DNA from: Sipunculus nudus
Taxonomy: Eukaryota > Annelida > Sipuncula > Golfingiida > Sipunculidae
Direction of reading: 5' to 3'
DNA: 64,000 nucleotides
Assembly: GCA_026874595.1 (NCBI GenBank)
Contig: JAPPUL010000079.1
Span: 1,359,001-1,423,000 of the forward strand
Positions 8,448 to 17,124 of this stretch are shown in pieces (position 1 is the stretch's first letter; every line of letters starts with the position of its first letter). The position numbers and the translations under genes were made by a program. Under the pieces are notes generated by a model. That model was given only the letters and a program-made list of their open reading frames with translations, was not told the origin of the DNA and did not search any database.

Positions 8448-9737
8448 CTATTTTTTAAGCCTACGTATCTCCTCTTCTAATATCTCAAGTAGCACTTCTT
8501 TGTTATAGCCAAAGCCTACTAATCTATCGTTTATTATAAATGTTGGTGTTCCAAGCTGTCTGTAACCAAGCCCATATAAATAGCTTCTTAGCGTATTTGC
8601 TTGCTCTTTTACAGTATCTAGATATTTTGAACTTGATTTATCTAACTTGCTTTGTTCATCTTTTATCCCTGCCGCTGCAAAACTATCTTTTATCTCATCT
8701 TTGTCTATGTATATTTCCTTTTGGAACTTTGAAAATAGCGATAGTAGGAATTCTCTGTATCTATTTCTCTCAAAGGCATACCATGAGTAGGCCGCAAGCT
8801 CTGCTGACGTCATTTGAGAGTGTTTTCCGCTGCCTTTAAACGCAAAATTTGCATACTTTATCTTTACATTAGGTTGATATCCCTTTACGCTTTCCTCAAA
8901 GTCGTTAAAGCTTATTTGGCAAATCGGACATTGTAAATCATGAAAAACTAATACCTCAATAGGAGCACTCTCGTTACCAAAATATGGTAATCTCCCAAAT
9001 GCCTTTGTGTTAAAACTTGCAGGACGAGTGTAAAACTCTTTTGCACCCTCGCTTAAGCTCTCTACTTCTCCCTCATTACCTTTGCTAGGCAATGGCTTAG
9101 TATTGTCCTTCGTTTGGCTTATCTTATTTCCTTTTACAATGTCTTTTTTTACAAGCGTTTTTGATAAGGGCTCAGAAAGCTGTATGAGTAAGAACATACA
9201 TACGACGCTTGCGATTGTATAGATTATTAGCTTATTGCGGTAGGCCTTATCCTTCTTAAAGTTAGCTAAATACTCCTTTATCTCATCAAGTATTATCTTA
9301 CCCTTTAGCTCATAAATATAAAATGTTATAAAAAGACCTATATTAGCTAAGTAAATCATAAAGCATTGTGTACAAAATGCTCCTATGACTATAACGGACA
9401 AGAAGAATAACATAACATCAACTACGTTTGCAACCACTAGAAGAAATGCATAAGGTATTAAGAGGTTTTTATATCCTGAGTCAAGCCTCGGGAGTATATG
9501 ATATAGTAAAACAGCTATATAAAAGGCCAAGCCAAAAACGGATATAGGAATCCCGTATATACTTGAATACTTGCCTTGACTTACCTTTGCACAGTCTATA
9601 TAAGAGTCTTCTGCACAGAATATATTTAGTGCTTTTGCATCTGCATAATAATTGTATGTTAGTATTATAGAAAATATTACTCCAAGCAGGAGAAATAGTC
9701 CTGTAAGTAAGTTGTATTGTCTTTTCATATTTTTCAT
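8448..9737 (-). CDS. VKOR-DsbA fusion, disulfide bond formation protein
   Basis: 429 residues. Residues 1-150 are a vitamin K epoxide reductase-like four- to five-helix membrane domain with the loop Cys pair 41/49 (CAEDSYIDC) and the active CxxC 122-125 (FCTQC). After a further membrane helix near 168-188 and a charged linker comes a DsbA/thioredoxin-type domain with CPIC at 270-273 (VFHDLQCPICQ) and the cis-Pro loop (GTPTFIIN). It would take electrons from folding envelope proteins and pass them to quinone, doing the job of DsbA plus DsbB in one chain. ATG 9737 or 9728 could both be the start. It precedes sdhA on the same strand. Confidence 0.9.
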   Translation of the reverse strand: MKNMKRQYNLLTGLFLLLGVIFSIILTYNYYADAKALNIFCAEDSYIDCAKVSQGKYSSIYGIPISVFGLAFYIAVLLYHILPRLDSGYKNLLIPYAFLLVVANVVDVMLFFLSVIVIGAFCTQCFMIYLANIGLFITFYIYELKGKIILDEIKEYLANFKKDKAYRNKLIIYTIASVVCMFLLIQLSEPLSKTLVKKDIVKGNKISQTKDNTKPLPSKGNEGEVESLSEGAKEFYTRPASFNTKAFGRLPYFGNESAPIEVLVFHDLQCPICQISFNDFEESVKGYQPNVKIKYANFAFKGSGKHSQMTSAELAAYSWYAFERNRYREFLLSLFSKFQKEIYIDKDEIKDSFAAAGIKDEQSKLDKSSSKYLDTVKEQANTLRSYLYGLGYRQLGTPTFIINDRLVGFGYNKEVLLEILEEEIRRLKK

Positions 9738-9853
9738 ATATATCCTTATCCTGCAACTATTAATCTTCGCTTATAGCTAATGACTTTAATATTATTCATA
9801 ATAATACCTTTTTAACAAGCTTTATTTATAAAATATTGACATTGGCTCAAAAG

Positions 9854-11503
9854 CTAAAACTTCCATTCCTCGCAATTCCATGTTATCGGGATAGAGCTTC
9901 CCGTTATCCTCCAGTTCCTAAGTCCTTGTCTTGTTGCTGATAGTGAGTATGGGATGAATAACGGTATGGCGGGAAGCTGTCTTTTCCATAGCTCTTGATG
10001 CATCTTGAAAAGCTTTATCCGCTCAGCTTGACTTATCGTCCTTTTTAGTCTTTCGTGTATCTTATCTATTTTTTTATTGCTTAACCCCGTAAAGTTAAGT
10101 CCTACCGCCCCACCACCAGGTATCGCATCGCTTGACCAATATAGTTGTCCATCCACTTCCGAGTTCATATGCCAGGCATAGAGTGCCATGTCAAAAGTTC
10201 TGTTCGGTAAGAGTTTTCCAAATATTGTTTGAGTTGGGTATGTTTTAACGTTAAGCTTTATTCCCACTTCCTTTAAATATTCCATTATGAATATTGCTAT
10301 GCGCTTTCGAACACTGTCTTTACTGTCAGTCAGCAGGGAAAGTTTTAATATTTGTCCTGACTTCTCATAATAGCCTCTTGCTCCCATCTCAAAACCTTCT
10401 CCCTCTATTAAGTGTCTTGCCTTTTCTTTTTTGTATTCATAGCTTATACTAGGAACGCTGTATCCGTAATGCTTTTTAGGTAACCAGCTTCTTGATATTT
10501 GTGGTTCTTTGCCTTCGTATATTGATTTGGCAAGCTGTTTTCTGTTTATTGCATAAATTAATGCTTTTCTAATATTCTTATTCTTTAAGTATTTGTTGTC
10601 TAGGTTTAAATCTATATGTAGCCAACTCATACTTTCTGTTGTCCATGTTTTTAGTTTCTTTTTATAGTTTTTGTTTATGAATTTGTATTGTTCGTGTGTG
10701 ATTAATGTTGTTGCCTGGCCTTCTCCTGATATCAGATTTATTAAAAGAGAGTTTACGTCTTTTACCACCTTAAATGCTATTTTGTCCATATTAACCGGTT
10801 TATGATAATACTCATTTCGTTCAAGCAGTATATAACTGCCTGCCTTCCATTCCTTAACTTTATAAGGACCGTTGCCTATAGGTTTTCTATTGTAGGCGCT
10901 TGTTTGTAGTTTTTTAGAGGTTTTTAAATATTTTTTTAATATATGTTTAGGGAGAATTGGATGTGCGTATAAATAATTGCTGTAAGGCTTTTGCCAGGTA
11001 ACTGTAAATTCTCTTTTGTTCTTTGCCTTTATGCTTTCTATATATTTTGTTGCCATCTTCTCTTTCGAAAAGCTTATGAGATCTTCTTTTTTTAAAAGAT
11101 TGTATGTAAATATAACGTCGTTGGTATCAAGGTTCTTTCCGTCAGCCCATTTTAGATTTTCTTTTAACTTCCACCTTACTTGCATCTTGTTATCAGGAGT
11201 TATTATAACGTATCCATTTTCTTTAGTTGGCACGTATTCTGAGAGTTCAGGATAGTGATTTAGTCTAAAGTCTTGTTCAACAAGGTTTCTGAATATAGCT
11301 TTTTGAACGTAAAGACTAACCCCTTGTTTACTGTATAGGAAATTTAAACTGTCAGGCTCACGTGATATTAATATGGTAAAGGGCTTTTTTTGGGTATCCT
11401 TTCCGACTAAAACTATTATTGTTACTGCTGCTACTAGGATTATTAATATGCTGAGGCTTGCAATAATATACTTTTTCACAACGAACCAAGAGAATGAATA
11501 CAA
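9854..11503 (-). CDS. Extracellular solute-binding protein, family 5 (oligopeptide-binding type)
   Basis: About 549 residues, the normal length. An N-terminal hydrophobic anchor or signal (KKYIIASLSILIILVAAV) is followed by the family 5 pattern: ISREPDSLNFLYS near the N-terminus, WKLKENLKWADGKNLDTNDVIFTYN, and RKALIYAINRKQLAKSIYEG. It binds peptides or similar solutes for an ABC importer; no permease or ATPase genes are adjacent. The frame opens with TTG at 11503. GTG at 11479 would give a more standard signal peptide starting just before KKY. It follows the small lipoprotein gene by 17 bp, so the two are probably co-transcribed. Confidence 0.88.
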   Translation of the reverse strand: MYSFSWFVVKKYIIASLSILIILVAAVTIIVLVGKDTQKKPFTILISREPDSLNFLYSKQGVSLYVQKAIFRNLVEQDFRLNHYPELSEYVPTKENGYVIITPDNKMQVRWKLKENLKWADGKNLDTNDVIFTYNLLKKEDLISFSKEKMATKYIESIKAKNKREFTVTWQKPYSNYLYAHPILPKHILKKYLKTSKKLQTSAYNRKPIGNGPYKVKEWKAGSYILLERNEYYHKPVNMDKIAFKVVKDVNSLLINLISGEGQATTLITHEQYKFINKNYKKKLKTWTTESMSWLHIDLNLDNKYLKNKNIRKALIYAINRKQLAKSIYEGKEPQISRSWLPKKHYGYSVPSISYEYKKEKARHLIEGEGFEMGARGYYEKSGQILKLSLLTDSKDSVRKRIAIFIMEYLKEVGIKLNVKTYPTQTIFGKLLPNRTFDMALYAWHMNSEVDGQLYWSSDAIPGGGAVGLNFTGLSNKKIDKIHERLKRTISQAERIKLFKMHQELWKRQLPAIPLFIPYSLSATRQGLRNWRITGSSIPITWNCEEWKF

Positions 11504-11520
11504 AGGTTAGCTTACTAAGG

Positions 11521-11778
11521 TCATTTGTTCTTCTTATTTTTATTATTAAGGCCTTTTTCCTTTCCCTTTATTGCCTCCTGTGCCTTTATTCTCTCATCGT
11601 TTGTGTTTTCGTTTGCTTCTTCGTTTGTGTTTTCGTTTGTGTTTTCGTTTACTTTGACACTAAGAAACTTCTCAATTAGAGTTGCACAAGAAGAAAAAGC
11701 AAGCAATCCGATAATTAGGGCTACAAGAAGTAATATATGTGCTTGAATGTTAGTACGTGCTTTAGAATTTAAAAACAT
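11521..11778 (-). CDS. Small lipoprotein with Asn-Glu repeats
   Basis: 85 residues. A hydrophobic stretch ends in a lipobox-like LAFSSC (Cys31). The mature part holds a NENT/NEEA repeat encoded by a 12-bp tandem repeat (CGTTTGTGTTTT on the plus strand, about 11600-11655), then a Lys-rich tail. ATG at 11778. It is not a recognised family. It lies directly upstream of the solute-binding protein gene on the same strand, which suggests a joint envelope role, but that is inference only. Confidence 0.55.
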   Translation of the reverse strand: MFLNSKARTNIQAHILLLVALIIGLLAFSSCATLIEKFLSVKVNENTNENTNEEANENTNDERIKAQEAIKGKEKGLNNKNKKNK

Positions 11779-12181
11779 AATCTTTATCTTTTAAGATACC
11801 TTTTATAACATTTACGTAATTTAGAAAACCTACTTTAATTACTAAAGATATAAAGTTCTTTAATATTGTACAAGCCCATAAAACTACTTATCTATAAATA
11901 AAGATTTAACTCTTTATATAGATGATAGTAAGCAATGTATTTTTATGCGTTATTATTGAATGATCATGTGTGATTTTATATATACTACATATAGTAAATG
12001 AAAAGGTTTTTATTAAGCAAAACAACATTAAGTCAAACAACAAATCCTTAAGATATTAAGTTAAGAGAAAATAATTATTATATAGGATAGATGATGCAAA
12101 GGAAGTAGAGGATGTAGAGGATGTAGTAGAGGGAAAGTTAAGGATTTAGGTTTTTGAATAAGATATGAGAGCAGACAGAAG
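11779..12181. other. Divergent intergenic region with candidate promoter
   Basis: AT-rich spacer between the small lipoprotein (minus) and the antiporter (plus). A possible plus-strand promoter is TTGAAT (11956-11961), a 17-bp spacer and TATATA (11979-11984). It overlaps the palindrome ATGATCAT (11960-11967). A short purine repeat (GATGTAGAG, about three copies, 12104-12133) lies 50-80 bp before the antiporter start. No gene or RNA was recognised. Confidence 0.4.
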
Positions 12182-13963
12182 TTGGCATTAGATTTAGTAC
12201 ACTTAATAATACTAAATGCGGGGATACTAATACTTTTATCGGTCTTGGCCGGGCGGATAGTATCATTAATAAAGCTCCCTCGAGTTACAGGCTATTTACT
12301 TGTTGGGATACTTTTAGGACCGAGTGTATTTGGATATTTTTATCCTAGTTTTGGAAACTATATATTAAATCCAAAGATAACAAATATATATACAATCATA
12401 ACAGAGATAGGGCTTGGGTTTATAATTTTCAATGTAGGTGGAGAGTTTCGTTTTGAACATATTAAAAAACTTGGCAGTTCTGTTTTTAAGATTTCGTTAT
12501 TTGAGATATCATTAACGTTTTTACTTGTCTTTTCTCTTGTATTTCTAAGCGTCTTAATATTTTACAATCCGCCACAAGGACAAGAACTCTCACTTCCTCT
12601 TACATATGGTTTATTACTAGGTGTTGTAGCAATAGCAACAGCTCCAGCGGCAACACTTTTGGTACTGCGAGAATACGAGTCAGAAGGACCTATAACAGAT
12701 AATGTTCTTGTACTAATTGGTCTTAACAATATAGTTTGTATATTGTTATTTAAGCTAATGTTTTCTATACTTGTGGTTTCGGAAGGGAATATATTTGAAC
12801 CCTTTTTAGAGGTATTTATATCTATAATACTTGGTTTGGGGGTTGGGCTTTTAGTTAGTGTCGGTGAGAAATGGCTTAATGAACCGCTTGAGATATTACT
12901 TTTGGTTATAGGCGGCATTACATTAAATATAGGCTTAGTTTCGGCTTTTGAAGATGTATTACCTAGTCTTTATCCTGAGCTTTTCACAGGAATTAATATA
13001 TCTAATTTGCTTGCGAATCTGTGTATGGGAATAATGCTTGTAAACTCAAGTACGGAAGGGGACAGGTCATTTAAGGCATTAAAGAAGGCAGAGATGCCGG
13101 TTTACGTGTTATTTTTCGTACTTGCGGGAGCAAATTTACATATAGAAGAACTTTTTACGGGAGGTATTTTATTTGTAATATACGTAATAGGGCGTAGTCT
13201 TGGCAAGTATTTTGGCCCATATATAGGACTTAAGTACTTAGGAGAGTATGAGAAATATAAAGATAATATAGGACTTGCAATTTTGCCTCAAGCTGGGGTT
13301 GCAATAGGACTTGCCTTAATTCTTAAAAGCTCAGGATATAGTATAGGAGGGATATTGTCGTCGGTTATTCTATCAGGGGTTATAGTATTTGAGATAGTGG
13401 GACCGATATTTACGAGACTTGCAATAGTACGGGGAGGGGAGGTAAAGGAGATATCGCTTTCAAAGAGGAGCTGGACACGCAATAGAAGGATATATCAGAG
13501 GGTATTTTTGAGACTTAAGCGTTCACTTGGACTTAAGACAGGTAGAAGTGAGAAGGTAAGTTGTAAGTCTATAATGCGAAGTAGTTTTGAGACTTTAAAA
13601 GTGTCAGCTACATTTGACGAGGTATTTAATTTTGCAACGAAGTCGACTTATGATCAATTTATGGTAATAGATGACGATGGACATTTCATAGGGATAATAT
13701 CATATAACGAGATACGAGATGTACTTTTGGATGATGAATTTGCATCATTGATAATAGCACAAGACATGGTACATGAAAAGACGTACGTAGCAAGGCCAAC
13801 AAATAGCATACAAGAGCTTGTAAATATGTTCCATGTATCACAGACAGGAGAATATCTTCCTGTAGTAGACAATGAAAGTCCTCCTCATTTGATAGGGATA
13901 GTAACCCAAAAGGATACACTAAACATGTATACAAAGTTGGATAAGAAAAGACACATAGAATAA
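12182..13963 (+). CDS. CPA2-family cation:proton antiporter with CBS pair
   Basis: 593 residues. About twelve hydrophobic segments span residues 5-405, with CPA2 features such as LPRVTGYLLVGILLGPSVFG, ATAPAATLLVLREY and LPQAGVAIGLALIL. A cytosolic tail follows, and two CBS repeats lie at about 465-590 (FMVIDDDGHFIGIISYNEI; YLPVVDNESPPHLIGIVTQ). CBS pairs bind adenine nucleotides, so ion exchange may respond to energy status. There is no TrkA-N domain. The start is TTG at 12182; the nearby ATG in the other frame hits a stop at once. Substrate (Na or K) is unresolved. Confidence 0.85.
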   Translation: MALDLVHLIILNAGILILLSVLAGRIVSLIKLPRVTGYLLVGILLGPSVFGYFYPSFGNYILNPKITNIYTIITEIGLGFIIFNVGGEFRFEHIKKLGSSVFKISLFEISLTFLLVFSLVFLSVLIFYNPPQGQELSLPLTYGLLLGVVAIATAPAATLLVLREYESEGPITDNVLVLIGLNNIVCILLFKLMFSILVVSEGNIFEPFLEVFISIILGLGVGLLVSVGEKWLNEPLEILLLVIGGITLNIGLVSAFEDVLPSLYPELFTGINISNLLANLCMGIMLVNSSTEGDRSFKALKKAEMPVYVLFFVLAGANLHIEELFTGGILFVIYVIGRSLGKYFGPYIGLKYLGEYEKYKDNIGLAILPQAGVAIGLALILKSSGYSIGGILSSVILSGVIVFEIVGPIFTRLAIVRGGEVKEISLSKRSWTRNRRIYQRVFLRLKRSLGLKTGRSEKVSCKSIMRSSFETLKVSATFDEVFNFATKSTYDQFMVIDDDGHFIGIISYNEIRDVLLDDEFASLIIAQDMVHEKTYVARPTNSIQELVNMFHVSQTGEYLPVVDNESPPHLIGIVTQKDTLNMYTKLDKKRHIE

Positions 13964-14078
13964 TATTAAGATATAAGAATATTATGAATGCAGAGAACCG
14001 ATATAATAAGTATTGTTTAGTTTGTGTGTGATTAGGGTTTTGTATTTAATATGAGAATGTATTAAGAGCAAAGAGTTT

Positions 14079-15227
14079 ATGAGCAATATATTAATGATGG
14101 GTGATACATATACAAATGTAAATCTGTATTACAAGACCCAATATCTTAGCAATAATACATTTATCTATCTAAAACTTAAGGATGGGCAAGAGGTGGTGGT
14201 TTTGGCGGATGCAGAATATAACAAAGGGCTTGGCGAGGCGCAAGTAGATGATATTTATACATTTAGTCGTTTTTTTTATGTAAAAAAGATAAAGCAATAC
14301 GGACATAAAGACTTAGCCCTATTGTTTTTAGTTAAGGAAGTTCTTGATTATTTTAAAGTAAAGAAAGTGTTGGTGCCGAAGGAGTTTCCCTTTTTTTTTG
14401 GCAATGGCATAATAAAGCTTGGAATAGAGGTTATGGTTGATTGCAATTTATATGTAAAAGAGCGATCGGTTAAAAAAGAAGAGGAGATAAAGCATATAGA
14501 GGAGAGCCAGCGTGCATCTGAGGCTGCGATGCGGCATGCAGAAGAGATTCTAAAAGAAAGCATCTCTAAAAATGGTATATTGTATTACGAAGGCAAAGAA
14601 TTAACAACAACGAGGCTAAAAAGAGAAATAGAGCGTGTTTTGCATGAAAGAGGATGTAATACATTAACAACTTTAGTATCATGTGGGGAGAATGGTAGTG
14701 ACCCACATTTTGAAGGGCTTGATAGTATAATTTGGGGCAAACCGATAATGATAGATATCTTTCCCTATCATAGAAAGAGGCGTTATTTTGCGGATATGAG
14801 CAGGACTTTTGTAAAGGGAGAAGCTTTAGATGGACAAGCAGTTAAGATGTATGAAGCGGTATATAAAGCTCAAAAGCGGGTAATATCTGTTATAAGGCAA
14901 GGAGTTAGCGTTAAGGAATTATATAACCTAGCCTGCGATACATTTAATTCTTTTGGCTATAAAACGCTAAGAGAACAAAGTGCATTAGAGCCGATGCTTA
15001 AAAAAGGCTTTATTCACTCGCTTGGACATGGTGTTGGACTATCTTTACATGAGGCTCCTTATATATTTAATCAAGATATAAAACTTGAAACAGGTAATGT
15101 TATAACTATAGAACCAGGACTTTATGATCCTGATATTGGCGGCATACGAATAGAGGATACAATTCTGGTAAAAGAAGATGGATGTCGGATATTAAGTCAA
15201 TATCATAAGGATTTTGTAATAAACTAA
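14079..15227 (+). CDS. M24-family metallopeptidase (Xaa-Pro aminopeptidase-like)
   Basis: 382 residues. An N-terminal creatinase-like domain precedes the pita-bread fold. Metal ligands can be placed: Asp in PIMIDIFPYHR, Asp in YFADMSRTF, His in HSLGHGVGLSLHE, Glu in ITIEPGLY and Glu in GIRIEDTIL. It would remove N-terminal residues next to proline, with two divalent metals. A Glu/Lys/Ala-rich helix (residues about 130-165) joins the domains. ATG 14079 has alternative in-frame ATGs 15 and 18 bp downstream. The gene stands alone. Confidence 0.9.
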   Translation: MSNILMMGDTYTNVNLYYKTQYLSNNTFIYLKLKDGQEVVVLADAEYNKGLGEAQVDDIYTFSRFFYVKKIKQYGHKDLALLFLVKEVLDYFKVKKVLVPKEFPFFFGNGIIKLGIEVMVDCNLYVKERSVKKEEEIKHIEESQRASEAAMRHAEEILKESISKNGILYYEGKELTTTRLKREIERVLHERGCNTLTTLVSCGENGSDPHFEGLDSIIWGKPIMIDIFPYHRKRRYFADMSRTFVKGEALDGQAVKMYEAVYKAQKRVISVIRQGVSVKELYNLACDTFNSFGYKTLREQSALEPMLKKGFIHSLGHGVGLSLHEAPYIFNQDIKLETGNVITIEPGLYDPDIGGIRIEDTILVKEDGCRILSQYHKDFVIN

Positions 15228-15257
15228 TAATCTTTGCTTAAAGAACAACGTAAAGGC

Positions 15258-15285
15258 TAAGGGACAATTTATGATTTGCCCCTTA
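15258..15285. terminator. Hairpin between convergent genes
   Basis: TAAGGG (15258-15263) pairs with CCCTTA (15280-15285), with a further CAA/TTG pairing inside. The loop is about eight bases. It sits just after the M24 peptidase stop and before the kelch remnant. An A run follows on the plus strand and there is no clear T run on either side, so termination is only possible. Confidence 0.35.
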
Positions 15286-15299
15286 AAAAAAGATACACA

Positions 15300-15620
15300 T
15301 TAATCTTTACTGAAAACCCATACGTCATTAAGAACCCCAGCAGTCTCACTACCAGTCTTAGGATTATTACCAGCACCGCCAAAAAGATAGAAATCATCAC
15401 CCTTTACCACCACTTCGTGCCCATAACGAGCAGCCTATTGAGTTTCTTTATTACGCTCCGTCTCCTCCTTATGTTTCTAATAGCGCTTTCCAAGAGTATG
15501 TTTCGATTGTATCTGTAGGATTAGACTCGTTTGTTGTATCCTTAGGATTAGAGGTTATATCATTACTATAGTTGCTAAAACTGTGAGCATTCTCCTTAAT
15601 CAAAGGATTTGTAGATAACG
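15300..15620 (-). pseudogene. Kelch-repeat protein remnant
   Basis: Read on the minus strand, 15300-15438 encodes a clear kelch blade: ARYGHEVVVKGDDFYLFGGA, a linker, then LNDVWVFSKD and a stop. Upstream in the same frame there is TAG just before this blade, then another TAG. A second frame just upstream reads on for about 50 codons (ending YSWKALLET stop), so at least one frameshift and two in-frame stops separate the parts. No start or full blade set survives. The parent was probably a secreted or surface beta-propeller. It occupies the 398-bp gap between the M24 gene and rodA. Confidence 0.7.
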
Positions 15621-15625
15621 CAATA

Positions 15626-17101
15626 TTAATATACTAAACGTTTTTTTGAAATGTTTGCAACTATAGCTATGCCAATAAGATTAGTTACTAAGGATGAGCC
15701 GCCTGCGCTCAAAAAAGGAAGAGGAATGCCCATAACCGGCCAAAGACCTACACACATAGCAATATTTACAAAAACGTGAGTAGTAATTAAGGCAGTGATA
15801 CCAGAAATGACTAAAGTTCCAAACCTATCTCTTGCATTTGCAGCGTTAATAAGTAATCTTGCTATAATTACGAAGTAGAAAAATAATACAAGCAAGCTCC
15901 CTCTTAAAAACCCCCATTCCTCTCCAATCACGGCAAAAATAAAATCAGTTGTTTTTTCGGGTATGAAATTAAACTTGTTTTGAGGACCCTCACTAAGTCC
16001 ATGCCCGATAACACCACCAGAGCCAATAGCAATAATACTTTGCCTTTGGTGATAACTACTTCCTCGTGGATCTGTTTCAAGATCCATAAATGTTAATATG
16101 CGTTTTGTATGATGTGGTTTTACAAGTAGTTGCCCAAAAATTGATGCCCCAATTCCTATCGATAGTATTATAAAGAGTATGCCTATATTGTAAAATATTC
16201 TCTTGTCAAAATATTTATAAAGCATAAAAGCAAGTACAGTTAGTATCAAAACAAATATAGTAACTTGCAAAGTAAACTGAGCAATAGCCTTTTTAAGAAG
16301 ACTTGCTTTTGCTTTAATTGCATTTCTTAGCTTAAGACCGCTTTTTAAATTTATAAGTTTTTCTTTTTTTAACTCTTTTTTATTATTCTCGTTAAATGCA
16401 AGATAGTATAAGGAAGTATTTTGTATCATTTTGTCTATTTGGTCTTTCCTTATATTATCCTCATTTGTTCTAATGTAGTAATTTGGCAGCAGTGATAAAG
16501 TTAAAGCTATGATGCCGGTTGATATTAGTATAAATAGATGTTTTGCGTTTGCACCTGCAATTAGAAGCATGACTAAGGTAATTGGTATATAAACAAAAGC
16601 GGTACCCGGGTCTGGTTGTAAGATGATTAAGATTAAAAGGGGGATTGGGATTGCAAGTGATATTAGAAGCCGGGATAGTTTATGTATATTATTTTGTTCT
16701 TTTGTAAGATAGTATGCAAGGAAGCAGATAAAAAATAGTTTAGTAAGTTCTGAGGGTTGAAAAGACACTCCATATATTACAAACCAACTACTTGCACCGT
16801 GGATATTCTCGCCATAAATAATTACTAGTAATAAAATTAGTATAGAGAATAGGTATAATGCGAGTGCGTAGTTAGCAAAGTTTTTATAACTTGTAAAAAA
16901 TAATAATATGACAAATGCTAGAAAGCCAACTGCTAATGCGATAAGTTGTTTTAAATATGGTTTTAAGGAATTAGTATTTAGTGCTTCTCCGGCACTGTGG
17001 ATAAATATTATGCCAAGTACACTAAGAATTAGAGCCGTTATTATTAAAACATAATCCAGGTTATATTTACCTTTTTGAGAATTTTTTTCTATTATGTACA
17101 T
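15626..17101 (-). CDS. rodA: Peptidoglycan glycosyltransferase RodA, with insertion
   Basis: 491 residues against roughly 370-430 usual. SEDS-family hallmarks are SWFVIYGVSFQPSELTKL, QPDPGTAFVYIP, PEKTTDFIFAVIGEEWGF and the C-terminal GIPLPFLSAGGSS. It polymerises lipid II into glycan strands for side-wall growth together with PBP2. Between the segments ending NYYIR (about 211) and starting VKPHHTKRILTFMD (about 328) it carries a long Lys/Asn-rich region plus one or two added hydrophobic helices, which accounts for the excess length. It directly follows mrdA (23 bp), the usual partner order. Confidence 0.95.
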   Translation of the reverse strand: MYIIEKNSQKGKYNLDYVLIITALILSVLGIIFIHSAGEALNTNSLKPYLKQLIALAVGFLAFVILLFFTSYKNFANYALALYLFSILILLLVIIYGENIHGASSWFVIYGVSFQPSELTKLFFICFLAYYLTKEQNNIHKLSRLLISLAIPIPLLILIILQPDPGTAFVYIPITLVMLLIAGANAKHLFILISTGIIALTLSLLPNYYIRTNEDNIRKDQIDKMIQNTSLYYLAFNENNKKELKKEKLINLKSGLKLRNAIKAKASLLKKAIAQFTLQVTIFVLILTVLAFMLYKYFDKRIFYNIGILFIILSIGIGASIFGQLLVKPHHTKRILTFMDLETDPRGSSYHQRQSIIAIGSGGVIGHGLSEGPQNKFNFIPEKTTDFIFAVIGEEWGFLRGSLLVLFFYFVIIARLLINAANARDRFGTLVISGITALITTHVFVNIAMCVGLWPVMGIPLPFLSAGGSSLVTNLIGIAIVANISKKRLVY

Positions 17102-17124
17102 ATAATTTCTTTAATTTAAAAAAA

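Noticed and set aside
15276-15518. Plus-strand 80-residue frame after the M24 peptidase gene
   Set aside because: The opposite strand carries a recognisable kelch blade there, so the plus frame is better explained as a shadow of the remnant.
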